Of a stretch of 64,000 bases of DNA, positions 1 to 13,369 are shown piece after piece. Position 1 is the first letter of the stretch. Each line of letters starts with the position of its first letter. The DNA comes from Pogonophryne albipinna (lineage: Eukaryota; Chordata; Actinopteri; Perciformes; Artedidraconidae): positions 33,321,420 through 33,385,419 of the forward strand of contig CM053243.1 of NCBI GenBank assembly GCA_028583405.1, written 5' to 3'. The notes beneath the pieces were generated by a model. The model saw only the letters and a program-made list of their open reading frames with translations, ran no database searches and had not been told where the DNA came from. The translations under genes were made by a program, and so were the position numbers.

Positions 1-455
1 GCAAGCTCCCTCGGGAAGATTTATTTTGAAATATTGAAGTTAAAAGCATCAATCTGGTGCACTTTGAGAGCAAAATGAAGAGATCTATGGATACATCTCT
101 CAACACCCATATGAAACAGAACTGTAAACAGATTTACTATTTCTTTATGGATATTTTACAAATCACCCTTTTAAACTTTATTCTTGTTTTACTGTCATAT
201 AGTATTTCATACCTGTTTTTCATTTATTCTCTTGTTTTTTTATAACTATAATGATCATTATAAACGTGTGCCTTGGAAATAATTGTTTACATTAATGGTG
301 ACCAAAACGTTTGAGACCCACTGAGATAACACTGAGAGAGTCCTTCAGCTCACTGAGCCTCTCAGTCTGACAGGAGAGGACTCTCCTCCACTTTGTTGTT
401 GAAAAAACTCCTTATATCCGTTAGCGTAGCTCGCTAGCTCCAGAAGCTAACAACA
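1..455. repeat. Dispersed hAT-associated repeat, copy A (cut by window start)
   Basis: The same text recurs in direct orientation at about 58,405-58,830 and, for its second half, inverted at about 15,640-15,870. Shared landmarks include AGATCTATGGATACATCTCT and GAGACCCACTGAGATAAC. The 15.6-kb copy lies just upstream of an hAT-type transposase C-terminus, so I infer an hAT element, probably internal or non-autonomous sequence. The left end lies outside the window. Confidence 0.6.
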
Positions 456-471
456 ACGATCTCCGGTACCG

Positions 472-473
<2 letters not shown>

Positions 474-547
<74 letters not shown>
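474..547. repeat. (CT)n microsatellite
   Basis: A pure CT dinucleotide run of about 74 bp lies at the right edge of the first dispersed repeat. It produces a meaningless Glu-Arg repeat reading frame on the minus strand. Confidence 0.97.
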
Positions 548-552
<5 letters not shown>

Positions 553-3500
553 GGCGAGCTTTAATGAAACACAGAGACCCAGACGTAATAGTACTGTACT
601 GCATCATATTATTTTTCAATCAATAATTTTTCAATTTCTGAATTTTTGCTCTAAAATACAGCCGCCTCTCCATCACCAACATAATGGTCCTCTTCCATCC
701 ATCATTTCAGTTTCGAACCATTGATTGTCCTTGTCCTGTCCTCACATAATCCTTTGGTAATGGGGAAGTGTACTTCTCTCACTTTTTATGGAGCATGCAT
801 TGAACTGAATTGAATTTTACATACTGTGCGAGTTTCATGACATTTCAGGAGCGGGGTCTGTTGGACTCTGCGCCGTTGCTTTGTGGATACAAGGCAGGTA
901 GCAAAGTTATTACACCTCTGTACTTTCATTCATCACTGACAGGTGCATATCTCACCCAGCGCTGCAGGGTGTACTGCATGGTCCAGTTTCAGAATCTGGA
1001 GCCTTGCACCCTATAACAGCTGTCGGCCTTTGTTTTTGATCTACTGCCAGACTGCTGTACTATTCCCACCATGTTCCCTGGGTTAAAATGTTCTCCTTGT
1101 TCCAATGTGCTTTACTGTTTTGGGAGTTGCTCCCAGGTTCTTATAATTTGTTGTTTTTTGTCTTTTATGGTTATTGTTTATTTACCTTTTTTTAAGCACT
1201 CTGGCTGCACTGCAAAAGCTGGCAGTGAAATGAATGAATCACTGACTTAATCATTGCAGGGCGTGGTACACATTTTATTGTATTTTTTCTCTTGAGATGA
1301 GAGATAAAACATGCTGTTCCTTTGTCCCCTGTTAGGTAGGTAATGTTTTAGACTCAATAATAAACGCTTCTTTTATTTTATGTTATCCATTGCAGTTTAT
1401 TATGTTTCCAGTGGCATATTGTGGGTCTTTGTAGAGGAAAACCTTCCTGTGTTCAGCCATCGTAAAAGGACTATATCAGTTTGCATGTTTTAGCCTTTCC
1501 ACTATCAGTCAGATATACTTTGCATTACTGCTGAGCACTTTCCGCAGAAATCCATTGTGTATAGATTTGTGATCTCCCTCTGCTCCAAAGCAGCCACTGT
1601 GCTTTGCATTTCTGTAAAAGTGTAAAATCGGGTGCAGTGCTTTGGAACTTTCTTGAATAACTGTATAAATCACATCGGATTTCAAGTGTTTACAAGTTAC
1701 TGTCTTGTTATGTTGTAGCACACATTTTCGAATCCATTTGCACATATGTAAGTCAAAAGCCACATAATATCAACATGGAAATCATTTTCACTGATCATAT
1801 TTCTTGATGAAAACCTCTGCAAGCTGATTGATAAACTGTAAAGAAATAGAAGGTGCCTTTGTGGGTGGAAATCCAAGATAGAAGAAAAATGCTTCTCAAA
1901 CTAAAAGTAAAAGTGTTTTGTTTTTTTTAGATCACAATGGATGAAAAAATGTGAAAAAGTTGCCCATGCTGACATTCGTTTGGAGGTCAATTTGAGTTAT
2001 GGTACCATCAGTTGTTACTTCCAGAAGCACAGTTTCTCAAAGACCTCCACCAGTCATTCTCTTCCTGCTGCAGCTACAGCATAGCCCCGCCCTCTTTCCA
2101 ATGCTTTTTGTTTTGATGGTATACTCTTGCTTGAATAAATACGGCAGAAGATTAGAGTAAGCCGAAAACACATTAAAAGGTTTCCTGGTCCCTAAAATCC
2201 TCTCATATTTTGGGATGTATTACAATCAATGAGAACATTACAGCTCTCTTCTGAAGTAAACAGTATCTCTGCCTCTAATGGACTCTGGGATCACCTCATT
2301 GACAACTGCTTTTGCTTTTATTGCCATGCGTAGTTTTATTATCTCTTGCCCTGAAATGTTCCTTATTGCCAACACTTATGGTTTGTGTTCAGGGATTCTC
2401 TCCTTTACTTCTTTTATATATATATATGTCCAGAGGGAGATTCAAAATAGTAAACGACAAAATAAGGTGCTGCAGTTCATGAAATCATTAATCGCATGTA
2501 TCTTGTTCTCAAAGACATCAGTGAAGATATAAGATAAGCCTGTTTGATATTTCTGCAATAGTTGCATCCATCACTTTGGGGTTGGATGTTGTAAGTTAAC
2601 TTGCGATCTGAAGGCAACTATGTGTAACTGTATCTCCTCCTTCAGAAATCAAGCTTAGTAGGCAGGATGCACTGTATAATTAGCTAATTATTAAACATTA
2701 AAGTTCACATTTTTCTCTCAAGTGTTATACTGTGCATGCTCTAACCGCCCGACATTATAAAATGACACAACTAACTTTATCAGGGAACTAGAAAACTTTA
2801 AATTACTTTCTTATCAGCTAACACTCTGGCAATAGATTTTAAAAGTGAATACAGCCAACTATTCCACTTCATATTGCATACAAATGTGCGAGAGAAGCCT
2901 TTCAATTACCAGGCTTAGCTTTCCATGACACATTAACAAAAATATGAAAGCAAAACAAATTGATTCTGATCTCCTCAAATACTTCTCGTACAGTTTTGCT
3001 CAAAAGTTGAGCATGGAAGTTTCCTTTTTTTTGGGAAAAGGCAGCTGACATTTCTTTGTCAACTCAAGGTTACTCCCTTGTTCTGTAGATTTTGAACATC
3101 TCTCCCAGCTTGTTAAGGTGTCAGAATGTATTGAGTGAGGAAAGAAAAGGAACCAAGGATAAACTCAATCATGGAAGCACCTGTTTGGTATGCCTAAAGG
3201 TGCAGTTAATGTCTAATATTTATTTATATCTCAATTATCTAACTCTTACCGACTGCATACTCTCACAGAGTTGAACTTCATTTTTTTTTTTTAAATAAGA
3301 GGTTACTCAAAGAGATTAAAGTCTTTCTGAAATATGAAGAATATACAGAGAGTGCAGAAAGTCATAATCAACCCAGCAGGGTGGCCATCACCATGTCCAT
3401 CTGAGCACAGGGCTGTCATGGAACAAAGGAGGAAGAATCTCTCTGTTCACAGCGGCGAATGTTAATACGGTGAGGTCTAATCTGCCGTCATTGACATCCA

Positions 3501-6500
3501 AAACTGAGTGCTTTCTCTTTTGAAGGTAAAATTATACTGCCAGCTGCAGAAGTGAGTGTTTACATCACACACTGCTGCACATAATGTTGGCCTGTAGGCC
3601 CATCTTTCCAATGATTGAGCTTTTTTAACCGCCAGGCCTAAAGTTTGGAATGGCAGACAGAGGAAAACCAATGTTGGAGGCAGATGCTAAAGCTGTGATA
3701 AGACCATGGTGGGCAAAGCAGATGTATAACTGGAAGCATATTAGGAAAATAGCTTGTGGCAATACTTGAAATGATTTGGAGTTCAACAAAAATGTGTGGG
3801 AATAAATTACCTTGAAATACTGAAATGCTTAACTTTTATTCTTATTTTATCTGTCCAATTGTGCCTTGCAGTTACTACCTTCCCCCCCCCCCCCATTTAG
3901 CATTATCACAAATGTGCTCCTTCAAAAGCAACAAACTAAAAACAAATATGGCCCTGATTTGCTTCTTGCTGAAACATATTTCATTTATACTCTGACTTGG
4001 AAAATGCAACCCTAGAGAGGTTCCTTTAGAGAGAGAAACTTTCTTTCTTGTTATTTCTAGTCATGTGTTGTTCAATAGTCCAATCATTACACATTATGCT
4101 ACTTTGCTGTGCCACGCCAGGACTGCACACAAAGCAGGAAGTGCCTAAACCTGCTTTGGGATTAAAAGCAAGCTTTGCATAGCTAAACAGTGAGATCCCT
4201 TGAAGCTGCCAGTCTTTTCAGTGTGCCACACTCATAAATCAATACTGACATCAAATGTGACAGCTATAGATTAAAAAACTTCTCAAAGATCTCAAAGAAG
4301 AAAGTTGTGTCTCACCCCAGTTAGGATCTATTGACTGCGTCAACTTCATGTGAACTGGACATTTCTATTCATTCCCTAATCTTCGCTTTCTAGTACTGAT
4401 TTTTGCAAATCATCACCACTCCTGGCACCTGCAGCTCCTTTTCAATGGCTACGGTGCTCTTAGTTTATATTATAAACACGTTGTCTATTGGAAATCTCTT
4501 TCACACGGTCTTTCTTCTTACTCCCCCTTTCCGAAAAACTTGAATGATCCTGTAATAAATATTGTGTGAGGAAACAGAGTCCAGCGGGAGCAGAGGAGGA
4601 AGAGATTACTGGAGCTGCTTGTAGAATGTTAAAGATCCATTATCTCAAACTGACCTGATTTAATAAGCGCTGGGGGACATTGGAGTATTAAATCGAGCTG
4701 TACTTTAATGAAACATTCACCTAAATGATGTCGTTTTCATCTGAAATTCATCCGCTTTTTACAGGCTACAGCCTGAATAACTTGAAGTAAATCAGTATAT
4801 AGGAGGCATTAAACATTTCCAAGCTTAAGAAAAATGACTGATTTTCTCTGCTGATTCAGCCGAGTTGACGCAGAGATGATTTTATAAGGATGTGTTTTTC
4901 CATGTGCCTGTGTCAGCAAAGGTGGAGACCATCAAATAATTGCTGCAATCTTTTATGGTTGTCTGTTAGGAAACCTTCATTTTTTTTGGCATCATTGACA
5001 AATGGAGAGTCTTGTCGACTGTGGAACATTTAAATCATACACTAGTCAAACAGCCCCTTCCTTGCTGGCTGGTGGGCTGTCACATATTTTTCTTGCAATG
5101 TCCTTCTCTGCCTTCAAATCAACAGTATTAGTGCAGAAGAGTGTACTGTACGCCCACACTCCTTTACATAAATGAAATAGTCCCGTCTTCAAGCCCTGTA
5201 GCTGACAAGTCATCAGCATATTCATTTACATTGCCGGGCAGTATTCAAGTGTTGGGGGTAGCCTGTCATTTGAGAAACAGCAGTTATTTAAATGTTGCCA
5301 TTTAAGTTAAAAAATAAATAACAATTTCTAATGAAAACAGCAGTTTACTGCTTCTTGTCCCTTGCAACATAACTGTAAATGTGTCCAGACAGTTTAACCA
5401 TTAGTTTCAAACATGTATTTATGTCAATTCCAACATTTGAATTGAATCACTTTGAATACTCTACTTGAGTGTGTACTGTGTATGGTCTTGGACCAGGTAA
5501 GAAATTAATCTGTGGAAAACTTCAATGTGACCACGGGGATTTCCAACAACACGTTCAAGTCATTCTTAAGAGACGTGATCTGGAAGTGACAAGAGGACAA
5601 ACAGACCGGGTCTGAAGAATGTTGCAACATTTGTGAGATTGTTTTGAACAAATTCAATTAGAAAGTTGTGCTATAGAATGTAAAAAATGAATAACATTTT
5701 CTATTGTCAATGTTTTATTCATGCTGGACTTCTTTACATCTTGGCTTCTGTAGCAGTCATTTTGTTTCAGGGAGATTATACATTCTACTTTGTCCTACGA
5801 GTTCGTTATCTTCAGTGTCATTCATACTTCAGTGTAACTTCACATTTTGTCTGTCTTTCTATACAATTCAGAGTCCTTCACAGAGCAGAAATAAGATGTA
5901 ATTTGCTATTTATTATCTACAAAGCTGCTGAGGGCTGTCTGTCTCCATAACCTGCCAGTAAAGTGAGTCTGAGTGTGTTTCAGCCAGTAATGGGTTTAGA
6001 AGACATCCTAACAGTGTGGCATATAGCTGCATCACGCACTTCCAACATCTAGTTAAAAACATCCAGTTGTCTTTAACCTTGAGACCTGCTTCAAGTGAGG
6101 TAGCTCTATGTGGAGGATTACTTACACTGCACAAAGATGAAGAAATGTATCACATCGCGACCCAAGATGGGTTTTTCTCCTGAAAAACATTCTGTATTTT
6201 CCTGCTGTCTTTTGTCTCTTTTGGACAGTTTTAACCATTCCTGAGACAATGAGTGTGTTTCACACTGCCAGTAGACTACCAATGTTTCATCTTCCTAATA
6301 AGCTAATAATGAAAGGAAATTGACACTTCATCTTCTAGCACATGTATTTCCTTTTTTCTTTTTATCTTTTCATGATTCCCCAGTCCTTTGATGCTGGCAA
6401 TGGAGATCAATGAAGGCAGGCTTCCTTCTTCTCAATTCATCACTCAATTCAAATATGCCAAAATATTTTATCAGGTAGGTATCCATTAATACAACTCCAT

Positions 6501-6818
6501 AAACAGGCAGTTATGTATGTGCTGGGATAGTATACTCTAAGATAGATAGCCAGGGGTTTCAGCACCAAAGCTACATTTCATTAGACATTTCATTCAACAA
6601 CTGTAATAGCATTTGGCTGCTCTGATTGCCTTGACTTCCTGAAGTGCCCTCAAATAATCTGCACTCTTGATAGCGATGAGTCCAGAAAGCATAAACATAG
6701 CTCAATGATAGGATATATTCTGCCCTAGGAAAATGTGTGTTATTGTTTTCTCCTTCGTTCAGAACTTCACTGGTAATCATTGTTAGGCTATCACATTAAT
6801 TAGAGCTCTTACTTACGT
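548..6818. other. No gene recognised; mostly single-copy AT-rich DNA
   Basis: No reading frame here resembles a protein family and none exceeds about 90 codons. I see only short low-complexity runs, such as a C run near 3,884-3,894, and no element termini. The text looks less repetitive than the rest of the window, so it may be intergenic or intronic. Without a comparison genome I cannot say whether any block is conserved. Confidence 0.5.
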
Positions 6819-7320
6819 ACAAACAGGGTATATGCAGGAATCCTGAAATCAAATGTAATACCTTTTAAGACCTTTTTTAAGACCCTTTCCATACATTTTA
6901 AGACCTCATCGCAACTTCGAGTTCTAACCGGTTACATTGGCAACACACTTTCTGTCAAGGTCAGGTTTAATGCAGTATGCTGCTTTTTTGCTTCTGTAGA
7001 CTTTGCGCTCTTTCATTCCAGTAAAACTCCTCAGAAACCATTAGAAACCAGTATTTGACCAATAAACAAAACAATTGACAAAACTTTGAACTATATTAAA
7101 CTTTCGTGAGCTTCAACGGGGTAATGCCATATACTGTAGGAGCTCCCTCATAAATACCCAGGGGTTAAATTGGGCCGGGGCTGTCCGGGGCTAAACCCCG
7201 GCACATAGGACGATGCTCTGACGTCATCACCCTCGCACATTTGTCATATGTTTACAAAAAACGATATATATGTTAAGACTTATCTCGTTCTTAATATATC
7301 TCTGGCTACGTCTCCCGGCA

Positions 7321-8962
7321 GTCTCTGGATTTCCTTGCTCTCACTGAGACCTGGATTACTCCATCCAACACATCCACCCCAGCAGCTCTCTCCACAGCAT
7401 ATTCCTTCTCCCACACACTAACCTCCTTTTCCCCTCTCTCTCCAAGTGAGGTTCTTACCCTCATTACCTCTGCCCGCCCTACCACCTGTCCTCTGGACCC
7501 TATCCCCTCAAACCTCCTTCAGACTATCGCTGCTGATATTCTCTCCCATTTAATCAACACTTCTCTAACTTCTGGTCACTTTCCAAACAGTCTCAAGGAG
7601 GCAAGAGTAAACCCTCTCCTAAAGAAACCCACTCTCAACCCGTCCAATGTTATAAACTACAGGCCTGTCTCTCTCCTCTCGTTCCTGTCTAAAACACTTG
7701 AACCCGCTGTCTTTAAACATCTCTCCTGTTATCTCCATCAGAACAACCTTCTGGATCCGCACCAGTCTGGTTTCAAGGCAGGTCACTCAACAGAAACTGC
7801 CCTCCTTGCTGTCTCTGAGGAACTGCACACTGCTAAAGCAGCCTCCCTCTCCTCTGTCATCATCCTTCTGGACCTGTCTGCTGCATTCAACACGGTGAAT
7901 CATCAGATCCTCCTTCGCACTCTCCAAGAACTTGGAGTTTCAGGCTCTGCACTTTCCCTCCTCACCTCATACCTCAAAGATCGTACCTACAGGTTAACTT
8001 GGAGAGGGTCCGAGTCCGACCCCTTGTCAATTAACTACAGGGGTCCCTCAGGGCCTCTGTTCTTGGTCCCCTCCTCTTCTCCCTGTACACAAACTCGCTC
8101 GGATCTGTCATTAGCCCGCATGGTTTTTCATACCACTGCTACGCTGACGACACCCAATTAATTCTGTCTTTTCCCCGCTCAGAGACCCAGATCGTCGCAC
8201 GCATCTCTGCTTGTCTAGCGAACATCTCTCAGTGGATGTCTGCTCACCACCCTCAAGCTCAACCTTGACAAGACTGAACTGCTTTTCCTTCCCGAGAAAA
8301 TATTGTCCCCACTCTTGACCTGACAATCAACATCGGGCACCTCTATTGTTTCCCCGACTCAGACTGAAAGGAATCTGGGTGTGACCCTAGATAACAAACT
8401 GTCCTTCACTGCAAACATCGCTGCTACAACCCGCTGCTGCAGATACACGCTTTACAACATCAGAAGGATACGTCCCCACCTGACGCAGAAAGCGACGCAG
8501 GTTCTGGCCCAGGCTCTCGTCATCTCACGCCTAGACTACTGCAACTCCCTCCTGGCTGGTCTACCTGCATGTGCCATCCGACCTCTGCAGCTCATCCAGA
8601 ATGCAGCGGCTCGTCTGGTCTTCAACCTTCCTAAATTTTCCCACACCATACCGCTCCTCCGCTCCCTTCACTGGCTTCCAGTAACTGCTAGAATCAACTT
8701 CAAGACAATGGTACTTGCGTACCATGCTGTGAATGGATATGGCCCTTCCTACATCCAGGACATGGTTAAACCGTACACCCCAGCACGTGCACCCGCACTG
8801 CGAGGGGGACCCAAGTTCCCATCAGCAAAAACACGTGGGTTTGCTATCCTGGCTCCAAAATGGTGGAATGAGCTCCCCATTGTAATCAGGACAGCAGATA
8901 GCTTGCACATCTTCCGGCGCAGACTGAAAACTCATCTCTTTCGACTCCACTTCGAGCGATAG
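7321..8962 (+). pseudogene. L2 LINE ORF2 (endonuclease end, reverse transcriptase), broken
   Basis: This encoded the polyprotein that nicks target DNA and reverse-transcribes the LINE RNA. The first part reads as an endonuclease fragment (SLDFLALTETWITPSN) and then jumps directly to the RT N-terminal region, so an internal piece is missing. RT landmarks follow: NYRPVSLLSFLSK near 7,655, LLDLSAAFN near 7,870, GVPQG near 8,040 and YADD at 8,140-8,151. The second acidic residue of the LLDLSAAFD motif is Asn here. One extra base just after GVPQG near 8,053 shifts the frame. The C-terminal 193 codons (8,381-8,962), with SRLDYCNSLLAGLP, are still open and end at TAG. It is inactive, with many lesions. 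Confidence 0.9.
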
Positions 8963-9170
8963 AATAACTAACAAAGCACTTATATACTAATAAAGGACTG
9001 GCTTATCTAAAGCCAGTTGAGTAGCACTTGAAATGTTTTAGCTCTATGAAACCTGATGTACTTATATGATTCTGTTTTCTTCAAGTTTGTATCGTGTTGG
9101 TCGAACGCACTTATTGTAAGTCGCTTTGGATAAAAGCGTCAGCTAAATGCAATGTAATGTAATGTAATAG
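7321..9170 (+). mobile_element. L2-clade LINE, 5'-truncated, with 3' tail
   Basis: The element runs from the end of an APE endonuclease domain through reverse transcriptase to a 3' UTR. It finishes with GCTTTGGATAAAAGCGTC and an ATGTA-type repeat tail, the 3' end shared by fish L2 LINEs and the SINEs they mobilise. A second copy in opposite orientation lies at 57,003-57,710. It sits inside the 6,824-9,817 hAT-like element. Confidence 0.9.
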
Positions 9171-9291
9171 ACTATATTTAGGGTCGATATGTGTTGACTT
9201 TACTTTAAAATAGCAAATCTCTGTGACCGGATATAGTTTGGCTTAGTGAACGTGTGTCTCTTCCTTGGAGGAGCAGCATTGCCCGGATTCC

Positions 9292-9340
9292 GCTGCTCCT
9301 CCGTGGCCCCTCCACGGCTCCTCCGCGGCTCCTCCGTGCA
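9292..9340. repeat. GC-rich CTCCTCCG short tandem array
   Basis: Several imperfect GGCTCCTCCG-type units follow one another in a small GC-rich island inside the hAT-like element, immediately 3' of the L2. Confidence 0.6.
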
Positions 9341-9817
9341 GAGAGTCTGCACTGCAGCAGTGTGTGTCAGCGACGTGCAGTCAGGGGAGGCACGGATTGG
9401 CCATCGGGAGAGTCGGGACTTAAACGCTGCGGCTTTCTGGCTAGCACTTAGCATGTGGGACCGGACAGCTTGGATCCCCATCAAGAGTGGCGATTCTAGA
9501 GTCTGTGGGGGCCCCTCGAACCAGCTTTCATCACCATCAGTGGCACCCCAACACACTCTCTCCCCCCCCCCCAGAGCGGAGCAAGGCAACGAAACTTAAA
9601 ATAAGAAGCAGCATTGTACGGCACGCTATGCATAGGGCCGCCTTGAGGGGGTTTCCCGACATGTCGTTGCAGTAAATTAAAGGGTGTTTCATGTTGTCGT
9701 TGCTGTGGACCTTCTTAATACCTTGGAAAAAAGTATTTAATACTTTTTAATAGCCTTCATTTTTGCTAAATTGATTTATCAACTATTAATACTTTTTAAA
9801 ACCCCGCGGACACCCTG

Positions 9818-11093
9818 ACAAAGCTCATTCAAGTTTGAAATGTTACAATGGATAACATGAACATGTTAAAAGAAAAATCATGGTAAGGAACAGATTAATA
9901 GGATGTGTAAATTGAGGGAAAGAATATTTAAAGACCTCCTATCACGCTATTTTTAGGTCCATATATTATGGGTCTCAGATATATAGAAATACATAAAAGA
10001 CATGTCTATGATGTGTTTTGCTCAAAATACCAACAGATCACGCATTTTAGACATCCCTCATATCCCTCTATTTCAGCCCTGTTAGAGAATGGCTGATTTT
10101 GGGTCCTTAGCTTGAAAAACAACAAAGAGGAGGGGGAGCTTGTGCCTGTTGAGCATTCTACGAGATACAGCTAAGTGCTGCCGTGATTAAATGCCATATC
10201 ATTTTTTTTGCATGATAGAAGACCTTTAAAAGTGTGCTCATTGGTGGGAGGGCATTTGTGTGTGAGTGAGAGGCGAAGAATGTGCGAACATTGTGACAAA
10301 GGGAGAGCGAGACTTTCCATGATACATTTCTTACATACTGATGTAGTTGAATAGTCAGAACCTGTTAAGCCAGAGAGACCCCGGTACCGGGCCCTCCTGC
10401 AACATCTTGCAGGAAACAGTGTCTGAGGGCATGTTCATTTAATAAACTATGAATGTTTTATATCCATGTAACGGGAAGAAACTCATCTAACTGATCATTT
10501 TAATTTTAATTTTTTTTAAAAACCCACAATGCTAACGCTGAGCCTCTGAATTAGCAACGAGCGAAAAATTCTAACAGATGACTGCACTGAAATTCACTCA
10601 CAAAACCTTATTATTTATCTTTGCTGCACATCCAACCCATCGTTTCACATCGTGAGGTGACCATAGGAGGTGACACAGAATCGAGGGGTACCCTTCATTA
10701 TCACTCAATTATACAAACTCTCGGAGATAATAACAAGAACAGACATCAAAACATATGGCGCTAAGTAGCTGTCTGTGTCCCTTTTGAAATGATTTCTGAT
10801 AATCCATGAGCAATAAACCTGCTTTTCGGTTTCCAGATGTCAGAGCTAGAGCTATAGCTCTATAGCTTCACCCTCATGCAAAACTGCGTCCGCGAAGCCC
10901 CCACTTTTTTGTTTTACCATGTGTGTGAGTGGGGAGATTCCCCTTTGATTCTATTGGCTCTAACGGTCAGAAAGAGATGTCAATCACCAAAATCGACCAA
11001 TGGGTTCCAGAGAAATGGTAAAACCCCCATTTCCACCCAAATCACCTCAGAGGTGGAGTTTTTTTTGCTAAACCTCTCTAAAAAGGTCAAATG
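9818..11093. other. No gene; probable dispersed repeat sequence
   Basis: No protein-like frame is visible. Text from about 9,935 (AAGACCTCCTATCACGC) resembles common interspersed fish repeats, but I cannot identify its ends. It runs to the CR1/Rex1-like LINE tail. Confidence 0.4.
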
Positions 11094-12382
11094 TTAAAGT
11101 TAAAGTTAAAGTTAAAGCCTTTTATTGTCATTGTACACAGAGTATAACGAGATTCAGAGTGCAACTCTGTCCCGGTGTGCAAAAAATACAAACAAATACA
11201 TAACACTAAAAAACACGGCAATAGGACAGACAACATACAATCATACGGGGGAATAAATAGTTAAAAATATTGATATAAAAAATAGTATATAAAGTGCATT
11301 AAAAGTGTGTGTGTGAGGATGGTTACGGTTATTGCATTATGTGTGGTGGTTGAGCAGCCTGACGGCCCAGGGGTAGAAACTGTTTTTGAGTCTGTTTGTC
11401 CGTGACTTGAAGCTCCTGTATCTCCTCCCAGAAGGCAGGAGAGAGAACAGTCTGTGACCTGGGTGAGAGCTGTCCTTTATAATTTTGTTAGCTCTGCTGA
11501 GGCAGCGGGAGGTGGAGATGTGTTCCAGAGAGGGCAGGGGGCAGCTGATGGTTTTCTCTGCCATCCTGATCACTCTCTGCAGGGCTTTCTTGTCCGCAGC
11601 TGAGCATCCTGCATACCACCCCGAGATGGAGTATGCCAGCACGCTCTCGATGGTCGCCCGGTAGAAGGACACCAGCAGCTTCTTGTTCAGTCGGTTTCTC
11701 CGAAGCACCCTCAGGAAGTGTAGTCCGCTGCTGGGCCTTCTTAACTGCTGCAGTGGTGTGTGCCGTCCAGCTGAGGCTCTCCGAAATGTGAACCCCCAGG
11801 AACTTAAAGGTGGAGACCCTCTCCACTCTCTCTCCATTGAGGTGAAGGGGGGTGGGTTCTGGACGGTGCTTTCTGAAGTCTATGATGATTTCTTTTGTTT
11901 TGCTTGTGTTCAGATACAGATTGTTTGCTGAACACCACACAGACAGCTTCAGGATCTCGTCTCTGTATGCCGACTCGTCGTCTCCCCTTATATATTTGGC
12001 CGACCACAGTGGTGTCATCTGCAAATTTGATAATGGAGTTGGAGGGGTGAATGGGAGAGCAGTCGTGTGTGTAGAGAGTGTAGAGTAGAGGGCTCAGCAC
12101 GCAGCCCTGCGGGGAGCCAGTGCTGAGGGTGCGGGTGGAGGAACAATAAGGGCCTATTTTCACTGTCTGAGGACGGTCTATAAGGAAATTATTAATCCAG
12201 GCGCATAAGATGGAGGGGAAACCTAGGCTTGACAGTTTTTCCACTAGTATATCAGGTATGATAGTGTTAAAAGCTGAGCTAAAATCGACAAACAGCATCC
12301 TTATAAAGTTGCCTGGGCCTTCTAGGTGGCTCACAGCTGTGTGAAGGACCGTGGCGATGGCATCATCCGTGGATCTGCTGAA
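11094..12382 (-). mobile_element. CR1/Rex1-like LINE, 5'-truncated, inverted
   Basis: On the minus strand the element ends, after its reading frame, in a 3' UTR containing ACAATGACAATAAAAGGC and then at least four CTTTAA units (forward 11,094-11,118), a short-repeat tail as used by CR1-group LINEs. The 5' end stops inside the reverse transcriptase. The clade call rests on the protein style and tail and is moderately sure. Confidence 0.8.
11337..12382 (-). pseudogene. CR1/Rex1-like LINE reverse transcriptase, three frames
   Basis: Reading leftwards, the frame opens with [18 protein letters not shown], then [10 protein letters not shown] (motif A), [20 protein letters not shown] (motif B region) and [10 protein letters not shown] (motif C, FADD at 12,014-12,025). 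After a frameshift near 11,990 it continues as [20 protein letters not shown], and after another near 11,750 as FLRVLRRNRLNKKLL to the end at 11,337. Both catalytic Asp residues of FADD are present but the two frameshifts make it non-functional. The endonuclease domain is absent through 5' truncation. Confidence 0.92.
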
Positions 12383-13369
12383 ATGTCACTTGTTTTGCAT
12401 CAATCTTGATACAGGGTACTTATTATATGTTGTACTTTGGATTCCTAAAGCTTTTAGTCTACCTTATCATCATCCAAGGGTAATTTTCACAATAAGTAAA
12501 AAAGAAGTTTTGGACGGACACTATAATTTACAGTTTTTTTACTATGTTCAATCTGAATTTTCTTTAAAATAAAAAACATCTATATTGATTCTGACTTTTC
12601 TACATCCAACTCACGGATTTATCATTACTTTTGAAAAAAAAGATTATAATTTAACCCTTTAGAAGGGAAGATATGGTCATTTGTTCTGGGAATGTCATTT
12701 TCGAGCCAGAGACCTGAAAAACAGGCTCGGGGCTAAACTGGTTAAAAAGTTAAAAGTTCTCAGGGTAAACCTTTTAGCTGAATCATGTAATAACATGAAG
12801 GGCAGCAAGTACAAATTGTGATGGCAAGATGTATTTGACATTTGCATAATTATACTGAATAAAACAGCCATGCTCGCGCAACAGGCACACACTGGCACCA
12901 CTCATGGGCTAGAGTTTAGCCATGAGGAAAGGCCATGTTTTCATCTACACCAGTCTAGAAAAGTATTTTTCATTTTTAGTCAGTCAGAGGAAGAGTTACT
13001 TTACCTGAAAACTTGTCATGCTGACCTATAGTAGTTTAATTTCTCGCTTTGCTCCAGATATGTAAAGGTATTTCCGGTTCCCTGTTGGGTGGAGTTACAG
13101 GTGCAAAGAGCAAAACACTGACCAAACCAATCAGTGAGGGATTTTTCACAAGTATCCAATAATTAGTGGTAGTCCTGCAGGGAGAACCACTCCCCTCAAA
13201 CACATAACATTGATTTGTTAGGTTATATTTGATGTATTGTTCTACATTTCATTGCGATTTCTAACATTCTCTTTTTTTATTCGCAAGATTTTCTTTTTAT
13301 ACCTGTTCTAAGTGTTGAGCTCTGTTGAAAGAAGCCTGACATAAAGAAAAAATCATACCAACGAATGCT
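12383..13369. other. No gene recognised
   Basis: AT-rich sequence with stop-dense frames, no element termini and no repeats that I can match elsewhere in the window. Confidence 0.5.

Larger units (their letters stand above)
6824..9817. mobile_element. hAT-like element with CAGGGT...ACCCTG ends, interrupted by an L2
   Basis: The left end reads CAGGGTATATGCAGGAATCC and the right end GCGGACACCCTG, giving short inverted ends of hAT type. Just inside both ends are AAGACC/TTTAAGAC-rich blocks (6,866-6,905 and 9,700-9,800). A 5-bp direct repeat ACAAA flanks it (6,819-6,823 and 9,818-9,822), shorter than the usual 8 bp for hAT. Most of the interior is the L2 at 7,321-9,170, so the original element was about 1.1 kb. 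A second hAT-like end starts near 7,161 (CAGGGGTTAAATTGGGCC), suggesting further nesting. I see no transposase. Confidence 0.55.

Noticed and set aside
434..619. Minus-strand frame of repeated Glu-Arg
   Set aside because: It is the translation of the CT microsatellite, not a gene.
1016..1260. Possible old retrogene around the frame at 810-1,016
   Set aside because: No recognisable protein, no poly(A) tail and no target duplication.
9200..9599. Overlapping frames of 117 and 129 codons on both strands
   Set aside because: They fall in a GC-rich repeat inside an hAT-like element; frames are long because of composition, and neither looks like a protein family.
6819..9822. 8-bp hAT duplication for the CAGGGT-ended element
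   Set aside because: Only the 5-bp ACAAA matches in the right place, so the expected 8-bp duplication was not claimed.
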